A stretch of 15,536 nucleotides of DNA from Baffinella frigidus. Lineage: Eukaryota; Cryptophyceae; Cryptomonadales; Baffinellaceae. The notes beneath the pieces were generated by a model. It was given only the letters and a program-made list of their open reading frames with translations. It searched no databases and was not told where the DNA came from. Of this stretch, positions 1 to 15,517 are shown in pieces. The stretch covers positions 405,995-421,530 of the forward strand of contig MU646604.1 of assembly GCA_026770585.1 (NCBI GenBank), read 5' to 3'. The position numbers were made by a program, and so were the translations under genes. Every line of letters begins with the position of its first letter. Within the stretch, counting starts at the first letter, position 1.

Positions 1-3
1 CTC

Positions 4-206
4 GTAGAGCGTTTGCGGTAATTGTTGTCCGTTTTGGACGTACGGTTTTCCGGTTTTCCGGTTTTTAAAAATGTTGTAAAGGTCGTTGAATATTTTAAAT
101 GGACACTTCTCTGGTACAAATGAAACGGGGGGGGGGGGCAAATGAAAACCGGAAAACCGGAAAACCGTACGTCCAAAACGGACAACAATTACCGCAAACG
201 CTCTAC
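4..206. mobile_element. Fold-back (MITE-like) element with ~62-bp terminal inverted repeats
   Basis: The first ~63 bases (from GTAGAGCGTTTGCGG) return as a reverse complement at about 144-206 with roughly one mismatch. Both arms end internally in an (CCGGTTTT)-like run. The ~75-bp centre is AT-rich and includes a 12-base G run near 127-138. No reading frame is present, so this is a non-autonomous inverted-repeat element. No clear target-site duplication is seen. Confidence 0.8.
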
Positions 207-270
207 ACGCCTGCACGTGCGCCTAAAACCGACATTTAAACTGAGGAATTGGTCCGTCTCGAGTGCACAC

Positions 271-430
271 CACACAGCGGACTTCGAAGGGATCTTGAAT
301 AACCCCTAAGCGATAAGACCTAGGACCCTACGGTAGGCAACCCGTAGGGGAATAGGGGGTTTCCTACGGATAAGGTAACGGAAACTCGGGCTCTCAGCGC
401 CCGAAAATCCCTTCGTAGCCCGCTGTGTGG
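271..430. mobile_element. MITE family A, copy 1
   Basis: The element starts CACACAGCGGACTTCGAAGG and ends in the inverted form (ATCCCTTCGTAGCCCGCTGTGTG). The inside holds CCTAGGACCCTACGGTAGGC and TAGGGGGTTTCCTACGGATA. Sister copies lie at 5600-5759 and 8181-8340 in the opposite orientation, and a 5'-truncated one at 10188-10310. About 160 bp, non-coding, TIR of ~23 bp. Confidence 0.8.
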
Positions 431-436
431 GGGATG

Positions 437-797
437 GACTTGACATTTGCAGGGATCGACACGGGGAACTCCCTCATTCTCACAACCCAGCTATTTGACT
501 TTTGGCGAATCGCGGAGAATTCCGCGATTTATCTCCCAAAGTGGTCGATTCGTGGTACATATGATGGAAAGACTCTGTTGCGCCAGCTCAACCCTAGCCA
601 CGTAGCAGCCACCGGTGCCTTTCTCGCCCAGATTTCCTGGCGAGATTTGCTGACTTTTGGCGTGTTTCCCGGGTGAGAATCAACTTTGGACAGATTCCCA
701 AAGTCACCGGTGTCTGCTAAGTGGGCTCGTTTGGGACAGGTTGCGGACCTGACGTTTGCAGGGATAGAGGCGGGGAACTTCCTCATCGTCACCCACC
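437..797. repeat. ~53-bp direct repeats flanking a 256-bp segment
   Basis: The stretch 437-489 (GACTTGACATTTGCAGGGAT...) recurs at 746-797 as a diverged direct copy (GACCTGACGTTTGCAGGGAT...). Between them lie a hairpin at 507-528 (AATCGCGG/CCGCGATT) and several short TTGACTTTTGGCG-like words. Open frames cross the region, but none has recognisable protein features. Confidence 0.6.
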
Positions 798-799
798 CT

Positions 800-1020
800 A
801 AGGTCCCCACCCCTCAAAACTCGAACCCCTCAACGTCAGACACGAAAACTCGAAATGCGAACACTCGAAGCACGGAAACTCGAAACGCGAAAACACGAAA
901 CACGGCTCTCGAAACCACATTGTCACCCACCCTAAAGTCTCCAACCCCGCGTTCCGAAACCCCCAAACACCAAACACCAAACACCAAACAAGCCAACTCG
1001 AAACACACGAAATCGGACGG
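800..1020. repeat. Degenerate low-complexity repeats (CGAAA-CACGAAA and CAAACAC units)
   Basis: Imperfect units of the type ACTCGAAAC/ACACGAAAC run from about 838 to 920, followed by CCAAACAC units at 960-990. An open frame on either strand follows from the composition; I see no gene here. Confidence 0.55.
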
Positions 1021-1067
1021 CGCCGCCAGCTGAACGCTAGGCTCTTGCGTGGCAGATAACGCGGGAG

Positions 1068-1103
<36 letters not shown>

Positions 1104-1265
1104 AAAGCTCTCTATCTCTCCCTCTCTTGACAAAGCTCTCTCTCTCTCTTGACAAAGCTCTCTCTCTCTCTTGACAAAGCTCTTTCTCTCTCTCTCTCTT
1201 GACAAAGCTCTCTCTCTCTCTCTCTGCTGACAAAGCTCTCTCTCTTTCCCTCCCTCTCTCTCTCG
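1068..1265. repeat. CT microsatellite interrupted by TTGACAAAGCTCT units
   Basis: (CT)n tracts alternate with TTGACAAAGCTCTCTCT units, about five copies spaced roughly 20-40 bp. Minus-strand frames give long Arg-Glu-Arg-Glu peptides that are an artefact of the dinucleotide repeat. Confidence 0.85.
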
Positions 1266-1320
1266 TGGCAGGTAACGCGAGAGCGAGTGGATGCGCGGCA
1301 TGCCGAAATTGTCAACGCGA

Positions 1321-1745
1321 TCAACCTCCAGCCAGAATCGGGCTTCTAGCAGAAACGAGAGGAAAGCGGGTAATAAATTGTCAATAAATTGTCAAAGACG
1401 GCCGCGATGAGCCAGCGGGCGAGGTGAGACGAGAATCCGGCTTCTAGCAGCAACCAACGTTGAGTTTCCCGATGATGTTTATTGTGACAAAGTAAGAGTG
1501 TAATAAAGGTCTGGATGCGGTCAACCTTCAGCCAGAATCCGGCTTCTAGCAGTAACCCTAGGTCGTGTTGTTGACTTCACCAAAGTAAGAGAGAGTAACA
1601 ACGCTGTGGATTCACCCAGACAGAATCGGGCTTCAACCTCCAGCCAGAATCGGGCTTCTAGCAGTACATCATGTAATTTACTGTGAGAAGTAAGAGGGTA
1701 ATAAAGCTCTGGATTCACTCAGCCAGAATCGGGCTTCGAGCAGTC
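1321..1745. repeat. ~100-bp degenerate tandem repeat array
   Basis: The core word CAGCCAGAATCGGGCTTC followed by TAGCAG appears near 1329, 1431, 1530, 1640 and 1720 in the same orientation. The linkers share GTAAGAG..GTAATAAAG and CTGGATTCACTCA/CTGGATGCGGTCAA. Spacing is about 85-110 bp. No coding content is seen. Confidence 0.7.
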
Positions 1746-1782
1746 GGCCCGCCTCAGGATTAGGTCAGGGGGGCCTGAATGT

Positions 1783-2400
1783 GATCCGAAAGGAAGCATG
1801 GCTTTTCTGCAGAACCAGTTCCGCTGTCCGCCTATGTTGGGAGCTCGAAGAACCTAAAGGACCTAAAGGACTCTTCCCCTCACCAGTCACTCGGTGACTC
1901 AGTGACTGTTGAGGGAAAGACATTCACTCGGTGACTGGTGAGAGAAACTGCAGAAACGCCATGCTTCCTTACACGCCGTAGTTGGGGGGGGGGGTATTAT
2001 CTGCCTCCCTGCATTGCAGCCCGGTACAGGGACACCTCGCTCACAATTATACGGAAGGGCGTGTCGTTGGGCTATGTTGGGAGAAATTAAAACCTAAAGG
2101 ACCTAAAGAGCCCCCGGAATAATCAAGGGCGCGGAGTCTAAAGCCCCTGACGAGTAGAAGGAAATCAGGGCCTTCCTGCAGAATAAGTTCCAGTGTCCGC
2201 ATATGGTGGGAGTCAAAAGAACTTACCGGACCTAAAGAGAGCCCCCCATGGTTCCGACCTTTAGGTCCTTTAGGTTCTTCGAGTTCCCGACATAGGTGGA
2301 CACCGGAACTTTAGGTCCGTTAGGTTCTTCGAGCTCCCAACATAGGCGGACATCGGAACTGGTTCTGTAGAAAGGCCATGCTTCCTTTCGGATCACATCA
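1783..2400. mobile_element. Large fold-back element (~90-bp inverted arms) with internal repeats
   Basis: The left arm (GTGATCCGAAAGGAAGCATG at about 1781, through GGGAGCTCGAAGAACCTAAA) is the reverse complement of about 2310-2398. The interior contains more degraded copies of the same ACCTAAAGGACCTAAAG unit (2095, 2230, 2265), a CACTCGGTGACT hairpin cluster (1884-1942) and a G run at 1983-1993. Related fragments occur at about 2878-2945 and 3710-3770. Non-coding and nested in appearance. Confidence 0.65.
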
Positions 2401-2537
2401 AGCCACTATCTTGCAGAAAGGTCATGCTTCCTTTTGGATCACATCAGGCCCCCCGGTGCAGAAGGATCTTGGCAGAAACCGGCTAAAGGGTATCCTCATC
2501 GGGCATGTGACGGAACTGAACACCACACATGGAGAAG

Positions 2538-2740
2538 AAATCATCCGAGCCAGAGTAAGACCTTTATTCTCACAAAAGAAATCATCCGAGCCAGAGAAAG
2601 ACCTTTATTCTCACAAAAGAAATCATCCGAGCCAGAGAGAGACCTTTATTCTCACAAAAAATAAATCACCCGAGCCAGAGAGAGACCTTTATTCTCACAA
2701 AAAAAAATCATCCGAGCCAGAGAGAGACCTTTATTCTCAC
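2538..2740. repeat. 41-43-bp tandem repeat, five copies
   Basis: The unit AAATCATCCGAGCCAGAGAG plus ACCTTTATTCTCACAAAA is repeated five times, starting near 2538, 2579, 2620, 2663 and 2705. Units are contiguous. Periods of 41, 41, 43 and 42 bp are not multiples of three, so the encoded Ser-Glu-Pro-Glu-Arg-Asp peptide changes frame between copies; this argues against a real repeat protein. Confidence 0.85.
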
Positions 2741-3065
2741 CAACACCCGCCGTGTCTTCTGTCGCACGGATTCTTCATCCCGATAGTGACCTTTACTGGT
2801 ACCAACTTGGCCGCCAAAAAAAGCACCAAGGCACCATGCCCCCCCCCCCCCCCCCGGAGGCAATGCTTTTTCTGCAGATCTTTTCTACGGAAAGGCGTGT
2901 CGTTGGGCCATGTTGGGAGAAATCAAAACCTAAAGGACCTCAAGGGCTAGTGTTTAGAGGCAGGTCTTACAGCAAGCTCGCCTTTCTGATGGTATGATCG
3001 CTGCTCACTTGAAAAGTTCTAGTCGCCGAGCTGGCGAATCCAGAACAGACGCCACCATACTTTCA
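2741..3065. other. Gene-free spacer with C run and element debris
   Basis: This stretch holds a C run of about 18 bases (2837-2855) and a fragment at 2895-2945 (GGCGTGTCGTTGGGCCATGT, then CCTAAAGGACCT) that matches 2058-2107. No credible coding region is seen. Confidence 0.5.
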
Positions 3066-3226
3066 TGGGCTAACGGCCTGAAAAATGGGGTAGTTAGCAT
3101 ACGGTATTGCCTAGGACCTCCTACCGTAGGCCGAGAGATCCTAGGACCAAAAAGTCTCGGCCTACGATAGGAGGTCCTAGGCAATGCCGTAGGCCTAACT
3201 ACCCCATTTTCAGGCCGTTACCCTAT
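3066..3226. mobile_element. MITE family E, copy 1
   Basis: Inverted arms start GCTAACGGCCTGAAAAATGG and end in CCCCATTTTCAGGCCGTTAC. Inside is a second palindrome built on CCTAGGACCTCCTACCGTAG. A near-identical copy lies at 9690-9846, inside an intron of the helicase gene. Non-coding. Confidence 0.85.
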
Positions 3227-3713
3227 TAACTTATCGGCGGGCTGGGTCTGATGTGCCCCAGTGGCTATCCGCCCGGGACCCATATGTGGGAAGTGGCCGT
3301 GTCAACTTTCGGGCGCTTAGCCACCAGCATGCCGCGCGCAGAGCTACCACCACGACTCGGGAAGATCCAGCCGCTTCGTCCAAGCATCAACGCCCATGAA
3401 GGGTGTGATTATTATTCTCATACACAGAAGGACGAAACACTCCATCACCTGAGATGGGGGGGGGGGGGTCCTCAGCATGCGACGATTAGAATCCCTCTGG
3501 GAACGAGAGCTTAAAAGGGAGAACCCCTCTCAAGTAGTTGGAGCTCTCATGAACTTCATCACTTGATACCACTATGGACCCTAGGCCGACTTGGGGTTCT
3601 GGTGTGTGTGTGTGTTCAGAAACCGTCGTGGTACGCTGTCACATGCCCCATTTGAGGACCACCCTTTAGCCTGAAGGTGCGGGATAGGGTTTGACGCATG
3701 AAAAAAAGCAGGG
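3227..3713. other. Gene-free interval
   Basis: I see no recognisable gene. The interval contains a G run (3456-3467), a short GT dinucleotide run (3602-3613) and, from about 3700, debris of the GATCAGTTCCAGTGTCCGC repeat also present at about 1815 and 2190. Confidence 0.45.
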
Positions 3714-4276
3714 CTATCCTGCAGGATCAGTTCCAGTGTCCGCGGTAGGGGCTCGAACAACTGAACGGACCCAAACCTCTCGCTCTCTCTCATGTGTACA
3801 CGCGATTGCCCTCCATCTATTGGGGGGGGGGGGCGTGTTTGCCGGGACAAACACGTGGACGAAGGACTCTGCGATCAATATCATCAGAAAGATTACTCCG
3901 ATGGAGACGATGGAGACGGCAAGCATCTCCTTGGCGACTGGCGCCGCGCGATCAAGCCACTCTTTGGCGACTGGAGTGGCCGCCTCTGGGACGGTCGCCT
4001 CTGGCTCCTTCTTGCGAAACGGATTCTTCCAAGCAACGCCCCCCCCCCCTCGAAGTGCCATGGCCGGTGCGATCGCACTCCTGGCCCATCACCACCCGGT
4101 CAGCGCGTTGAAATAAAAATGCAAGGTTCCTTGCAAACCAGCGTTGCGTACCGACGGTGATGCTGGGCGCAGGACCTCGTCCGGAGTAGCGTGCCCGCGG
4201 AGCTCGCGGCCTGCGGCAGCGCATCGATCTGGGCAGCGGCTACCAAGAGCAGTAGCAGAACGACGGAAGAACTCAT
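3714..4276 (-). CDS. Predicted small single-pass membrane protein with signal-like leader (two exons)
   Basis: I do not recognise the family. Proposed exon 1 is 4276-4152, starting MSSSVVLLLLLVAAAQ, a signal-peptide-like hydrophobic leader followed by an Arg/Ser-rich stretch. A 71-bp intron (CG|GTACGC ... GGCCAG|GAGTGC) joins in frame to exon 2 at 4080. Exon 2 has a basic segment (WKNPFRKKEPE), a short internal duplication (ATPVAKE / AAPVAKE) and a clear membrane helix (MLAVSIVSIGVIFLMILIAE, about spliced residues 94-113). The stop at 3714 follows a proline run and repeat-derived Arg-Glu sequence, so the true C-terminus may be earlier or further spliced. An 11-base C run at 4039-4049 lies within exon 2 and could hide a frameshift. 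It is divergent to the neighbouring hydrolase gene. Signal peptide, then basic region, then one TM would suit an endomembrane or plastid membrane protein; that is inference. Confidence 0.4.
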
Positions 4277-4382
4277 TTCCAGCCTTAACCTGCAACAATT
4301 TCCTCGATGTTGACGTCCGACGTCTCGCCCAGATTTTGCCTGTCAACGACGACTCAACGACTCGAGTTTTTTTTGAGCGACC
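4277..4382. promoter_or_regulatory. Short divergent intergenic region (putative bidirectional promoter)
   Basis: Only about 106 bp separate the start codons of the minus-strand membrane protein (4276) and the plus-strand hydrolase (4383), so both promoters must lie here or within the genes. It contains GACGACTCAACGACTCGAG and a T8 tract just upstream of the hydrolase ATG. No TATA box is evident. Confidence 0.4.
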
Positions 4383-5336
4383 ATGACTGTGGCACGGCTC
4401 GCCGTGCTGCTTCTCCTGCGGGAGGTGTGCGCCACCGCCTTCGCGCCCAGCGGGGCGAATCTTGCGTGCCCTGGCGCACGACAAGTTCGTTCTGCGGCAG
4501 GATGGTGCTCCATAGCGCCAGCAGCGTGCTCATGGAAGATGGGCCCATCCAAAGAGGGATCAGTGGCGGTCCAGGGTGATCACAAGCTTTGGTACCGCCT
4601 GGTGCGGCCTATGACCGTGAGCTCGCAGAAGGGGCGACCGCTCGTCGTCCTGCACGGCGGACCGCAGGTGCCGAGCGACTACCTGTTCCCGCTGACGGGC
4701 GTCGAGTACCGCTCTGTCCTCTTCTACGACCAGCTGGGGTGCGGGCGCTCAGACGCGCCCGGGGTGGAGGCCGCCGATTACTCCATCGCTTCTTCGGTCG
4801 CGGATCTCGAGCAGGTGCTGGCCGGGGTCGGCGTCGAGGATTTCCACCTAATCGGGCAGTCCTGGGGCGGAATCCTCGCATACGAGTTTCTGCGAGCTGG
4901 CGGGCCCGCCGCGCAGAGCTGCCGATCTGTGATCCTCGCCAACTCCCCTTCCTCGGTGGCTGTTGTCGAGGCAGAGGCCGCGCGGCTCGTGGAACACGCA
5001 GGGGGCGTGGACGAATTCAAGGCAGAACATGAATGTCGGCTGCCGGAACGCCCGAAACCGCTGGTGGACGCCTACAACCACGCAGGCTCCGTGTGGCGCG
5101 GCAGCGGGGCCATCGCCGGGTGGGAGCTGGACGCCTCCGCCCCGAAACTCTCGGTCCCGGCGATGGTGCTGCGCGGAGAGCACGACTTCGTCACAGAAAC
5201 CGCTGCGGAGGGTTGGGCGGGGGCGTTCGAGCGATGCCGCACCAAGGTTCTCGTAGGGTGCTCGCACCACGCCCTTCTCGAGGATACTTCCGGATTTCTC
5301 GAAATCGTCGATGGCTTCACGGGGCAGTACGACTAG
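4383..5336 (+). CDS. Alpha/beta hydrolase of peptidase family S33 (proline iminopeptidase-like), with plastid/secretory leader
   Basis: An intact, intronless 317-residue frame. Members of this family remove N-terminal proline or hydrolyse small amides and esters. Visible signature: oxyanion-region HGGP at residues 91-94, the YDQLGCGRSD strand-turn (115-124), nucleophile elbow GQSWGG with Ser160, acid Asp268 in GEHDFVT, and His295 in GCSHHALLED, a complete Ser-Asp-His triad. EHECRLPERPKPL (215-227) matches the cap-domain region of prolyl aminopeptidases. The cap between ILANSP and VPAMVLRG is shorter than usual, and the usual HGGPG glycine is Gln here. Residues 1-19 form a hydrophobic leader ending CATAFAP, like the ASAFAP signal for secondary plastids, followed by a Ser/Ala/Arg-rich stretch to about residue 55. 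This suggests plastid or endomembrane location. The ATG at 4383 is chosen because it gives this leader. A fold-back element lies 35 bp after the stop. Confidence 0.85.
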   Translation: MTVARLAVLLLLREVCATAFAPSGANLACPGARQVRSAAGWCSIAPAACSWKMGPSKEGSVAVQGDHKLWYRLVRPMTVSSQKGRPLVVLHGGPQVPSDYLFPLTGVEYRSVLFYDQLGCGRSDAPGVEAADYSIASSVADLEQVLAGVGVEDFHLIGQSWGGILAYEFLRAGGPAAQSCRSVILANSPSSVAVVEAEAARLVEHAGGVDEFKAEHECRLPERPKPLVDAYNHAGSVWRGSGAIAGWELDASAPKLSVPAMVLRGEHDFVTETAAEGWAGAFERCRTKVLVGCSHHALLEDTSGFLEIVDGFTGQYD

Positions 5337-5371
5337 GCGAGTGTGCTGTGGTCCTGTTGGCATCAATACAG

Positions 5372-5580
5372 TACCACCAGCAACCCGTAGCAGCTTATAC
5401 CGGGTACTCGCAAGAATTCGGGTATTTTATTGGAAAAGTAATCTTTCCTATGACCCTACAGTAGGAAACCCTAGGGACCTCGAATTGCTGACGGGAGATA
5501 CCGAAGAGATTTCTTCGGTTTAACTGAAAATTACTACAGTACCCGATCCGGATATAAGCTGCAACGGGTTGCTGGTGGTA
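5372..5580. mobile_element. Fold-back element directly downstream of the hydrolase gene
   Basis: TACCACCAGCAACCCGTAGC and the following CAGCTTATACC are mirrored at the right end (AAGCTGCAACGGGTTGCTGG, TGGTA), giving arms of ~40 bp. The interior has CCTACAGTAGGAAACCCTAG and, near the right arm, GAAAATTACTACAG, a word also found at the ends of the intron-1 elements near 14.4-14.9 kb. The element could supply the hydrolase 3' end. Confidence 0.75.
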
Positions 5581-5599
5581 TTATCTCCCTGCTTCGTTC

Positions 5600-5759
5600 C
5601 ACACAGCGGGCTACGAAGGGATTCTCGTCCCAAATCGGGCCACCTTTCCGTTACCTTGTCCGTAAGAACCCCCCTATGTCCCTACGGATTGCCTACCGTG
5701 GGGTCCTGGGTCTTATCGCTGAGGGGTTATTCAAAATCCCTTGGAAGTCCGCTGTGTGG
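5600..5759. mobile_element. MITE family A, copy 2
   Basis: Starts CACACAGCGGGCTACGAAGG and ends TTGGAAGTCCGCTGTGTGG. The interior (TTTCCGTTACCTTGTCCGTA ... GGATTGCCTACCGTGGGGTC) is close to the copy at 8181-8340. Confidence 0.8.
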
Positions 5760-5763
5760 GCTC

Positions 5764-5906
5764 CCCGCGACAGGTTATCCCCTAAGTGACCAGTAGGCTC
5801 ATACGCCCTACCGTAGGGTACTAGGACCTACCTAGGGCTTCCACGGGAGATTATTCGCCCGTTGGTCACTTAAGGGATAATGGCCCTGCTTCGTACCTGT
5901 CGCGGG
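5764..5906. mobile_element. Fold-back element with CCCGCGACAGGT ends
   Basis: The left end CCCGCGACAGGTTATCCCCT plus AAGTGACCA is mirrored by TGGTCACTTAAGGGATAA and ACCTGTCGCGGG. The interior carries CCCTACCGTAGGGTACTAGG. It lies immediately beside family A copy 2. Confidence 0.75.
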
Positions 5907-5917
5907 CAGCAACGGTT

Positions 5918-6100
5918 TAGGGTTTAGGGTTTGGGTGTTTGGGGTGTATGGGATTTATGGGGTTTAAAGTTCAGGGCTTACAGAGGCGTAGAGAGAAGTG
6001 GGGAGAAAAGGTTAAGGGTTTAGGGTTTAGGGTTTAGGGTTTAGGGTTCAGGGTTTAGGGTTTAGGGTTCAGGGTTCAGGGCTCAGGGTTCAGGGTTTAG
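5918..6100 (+). repeat. Interstitial telomere-like repeat (TTTAGGG/TTCAGGG)
   Basis: GGGTTTAGGGTTTAGG runs at 5918-5935 and 6012-6100, with TTCAGGG variants, G-rich on the plus strand. This is the only such block here outside the helicase introns. The following ~170 bp hold no recognisable feature other than TC-rich sequence and a G run at 6233. Confidence 0.8.
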
Positions 6101-6275
6101 GGTTGAAGTTGTTTGTCGTGTAGGCTCGAAGTTCGTTCTCGCTCGGTAGAGGCGGAGGAAATTTGATGCTCGCGCGGTGCAGGGGGTGTACAGGGGGAAG
6201 GTGTTTTTCTCTCTCTCGTAGTTTCAGGGTGTGGGGGGGGTAACGTTCCTCCCCGAATTGCAGCCCGGTACTTAC

Positions 6276-6404
6276 CCGGGGAAACCTATTTTTCTTTAGT
6301 TTGATGGCAAGGAAAATTACTACACAATTCGTTCTTATTAGTAATATTAAAGCATTTGTGTAGTTTTCCTCGCCATCAAACTAAAGAAAAATAGGTTTCC
6401 CCGG
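6276..6404. mobile_element. Fold-back element with ~50-bp arms (CCGGGGAAACC ends)
   Basis: CCGGGGAAACCTATTTTTC and the following TTTAGTTTGATGGC are perfectly mirrored at 6355-6404. The arms continue inward into GGAAAATTACTACACAA, near-identical to the inner part of the ends of the elements in intron 1 of the helicase gene (ACGAAAATTACTACAC). The loop is ~28 bp and AT-rich. Non-coding. Confidence 0.85.
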
Positions 6405-6462
6405 ATAGGGGTGTGCGCCTCCTTATGAGCAAGTATGAGCAAGGCAGCCCTGGCCCTGTACA

Positions 6463-6632
6463 GTACACTGGCACACGTCGAAGCCCCCCCCCCCCTACAG
6501 GGGTGCCTCACTCATAAGAAACGTCCACCATAGGGCCCTAGGCATAGCCCTACTGTAGGGTCCTAGGAGGAGGTGGTTTCTTATGAGCAAGGTACCCCTG
6601 TACACAGGCACACGTCGAAGCCCCCCCCCCCC
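6463..6632. mobile_element. MITE family C, copy 1, flanked by ~30-bp direct repeats
   Basis: The element proper (6496-6602) begins TACAGGGGTGCCTCACTCAT and ends ATGAGCAAGGTACCCCTGTA, with the core CATAGGGCCCTAGGCATAGC then CTACTGTAGGGTCCTAGG. The words GTACACTGGCACACGTCGAAG + C run (6463-6495) and GTACACAGGCACACGTCGAAG + C run (about 6600-6632) flank it as direct repeats. Confidence 0.75.
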
Positions 6633-6817
6633 TCCTGCGGCTGCTCGCTGCACTCCTCAATTCTCACCTCCCATGTTTATTCCCAAGAGGCTTCTGGCCA
6701 CGAGGCGGGCCCGTCCCAGACCCAATGGCTCCAACGTCTGCCGAGGCGGGCCTATCCCCGGATAGTCCTCACACCCCGCCACACCCGCGAGCGCTACGGG
6801 CACACCACACTCGAGCG

Positions 6818-6858
6818 CCATAGGGCCCTAGATGGGCCTGCTGTAGGGTCCTAGGAGG
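6818..6858. mobile_element. MITE family C core fragment
   Basis: CCATAGGGCCCTAGATGGGC then CTGCTGTAGGGTCCTAGGAG matches the centre of the copies at 6496-6602 and 7049-7169, without the TACAGGGG ends. Confidence 0.6.
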
Positions 6859-7048
6859 GTGCGTCTTGGAGCGAGGACCCCTGCCCCTGCTGTCCTGGCG
6901 CGCCCCGCCCAGCCTCGGGACTCGACGTGAGATAAATGTGGGCCCGCCTCGGTTTTCCGTCCCGAGGCGGGCCCGGACGGAACACCGAGGCGGGCCCATC
7001 CCACGCGAGTCCCACGAGCTCACAGCAGGGCGTTGCGGCCGCCCGCCG

Positions 7049-7169
7049 TACAGGGGTACCTCGCTCATAAAAAACCGCCCCCCCCCTAGGACCACCGTAG
7101 GGCCCTAGGCATAGGCCTACTGTAGGGTCCTAGGAGGAGGCGTTTTCTTATGATCGAGGTACCCCTGTA
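7049..7169. mobile_element. MITE family C, copy 2
   Basis: Starts TACAGGGGTACCTCGCTCAT and ends ATGATCGAGGTACCCCTGTA. The core CGTAGGGCCCTAGGCATAGG is shared with copy 1. A C run (7077-7086) interrupts the left arm. Confidence 0.8.
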
Positions 7170-7521
7170 GCTCATCCCTGGTGCGGCCCCGCGGCGAGAT
7201 AGGCCCGCCTCGGGACCCATCGGACGGACCCGCCTCGGAATCGCTCATCACTGCACATCTGATAGGCCCGCCTCGGGAGTGACGTGAGATAAATGCGGGC
7301 CCGCCTCGGTAATCCGTCCCGAGGCGGGCCCATCCCACGCGATCCCTGGGATCGATCCATCTGATAGGCCCGCCTCGGAACCATCACTACACAGACAGGC
7401 CCGCCTCGGAATGGATAGACCCGCCTCGGGACCTCAGACCGCGATCTAATAGACCCGGAGCGACCACCGGACGGCTGATAGGCCCGCCTCGGAACCTCGC
7501 GATGGAATGATCACGAGGCTT

Positions 7522-7572
7522 GATCAAATTTGACCATCACGGTCAAATTCGCAGGGTGGTCAAATTTGACCA
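7522..7572. repeat. TCAAATTTGACC palindromes just past the helicase stop codon
   Basis: GGTCAAATTTGACC (7559-7572) is a perfect 14-bp palindrome five bases beyond the stop on the transcribed side. Related arms TCAAATTTGACCATCACGGT plus CAAATT precede it. It falls in the expected 3' UTR; a role in RNA processing is speculation. Confidence 0.5.
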
Positions 7573-7577
7573 GGCGT

Positions 7578-15430
<7,853 letters not shown>

Positions 15431-15517
15431 TTATGGAGTAGGGTTCAGGGTTAAGGTTCTTGGTGCGGAGGAGGAAGAGGGGAAAGGGGCCAGGGGAAGC
15501 GGGGAAGCGGGAAAGAG

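Larger units (their letters stand above)
6702..7500. repeat. Dispersed GGCCCGCCTCGG word array
   Basis: The word GGCCCGCCTCGG(G/A) or its complement occurs about 14 times between 6702 and 7492, at irregular 15-60 bp spacing, often as GATAGGCCCGCCTCGGGA or as CCGAGGCGGGCCCATCCC. The spacers differ. Frames across it give repetitive Pro-Arg-Arg-Ala-Tyr peptides that I regard as artefacts. Two family C elements are embedded in the array. Confidence 0.75.

Noticed and set aside
425-676. Possible 83-residue gene
   Set aside because: It starts in the end of a family A MITE and spans a direct-repeat structure; no family features are seen.
798-1301. Long minus-strand frames rich in Arg-Glu repeats
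   Set aside because: They are translations of a CT/GA microsatellite, open in several frames at once, with no domain.
2538-2740. CRISPR-like array
   Set aside because: The units are contiguous tandem copies with no unique spacers, in a eukaryotic context.
2378-2950. 190-residue plus-strand frame with Ser-Glu-Pro-Glu-Arg-Asp repeats
   Set aside because: It arises from a 41-43-bp tandem repeat whose period breaks frame, and it continues into fold-back element sequence and a poly-C run.
4609-5366. Overlapping frames in the other phases and strand of the hydrolase gene
   Set aside because: High-GC shadows of the S33 frame, with no independent features.
6866-7387. Frames reading Arg-Gly-Thr-Ser-Leu-Ile or Met-Ser-Glu-Val-Pro-Leu-Tyr
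   Set aside because: They map exactly onto the inverted ends of family C elements and the GGCCCGCCTCGG array; repeat-derived.
6702-7500. CRISPR-like array of GGCCCGCCTCGG
   Set aside because: The word is only 12 bp, occurs in both orientations, and spacing is irregular.
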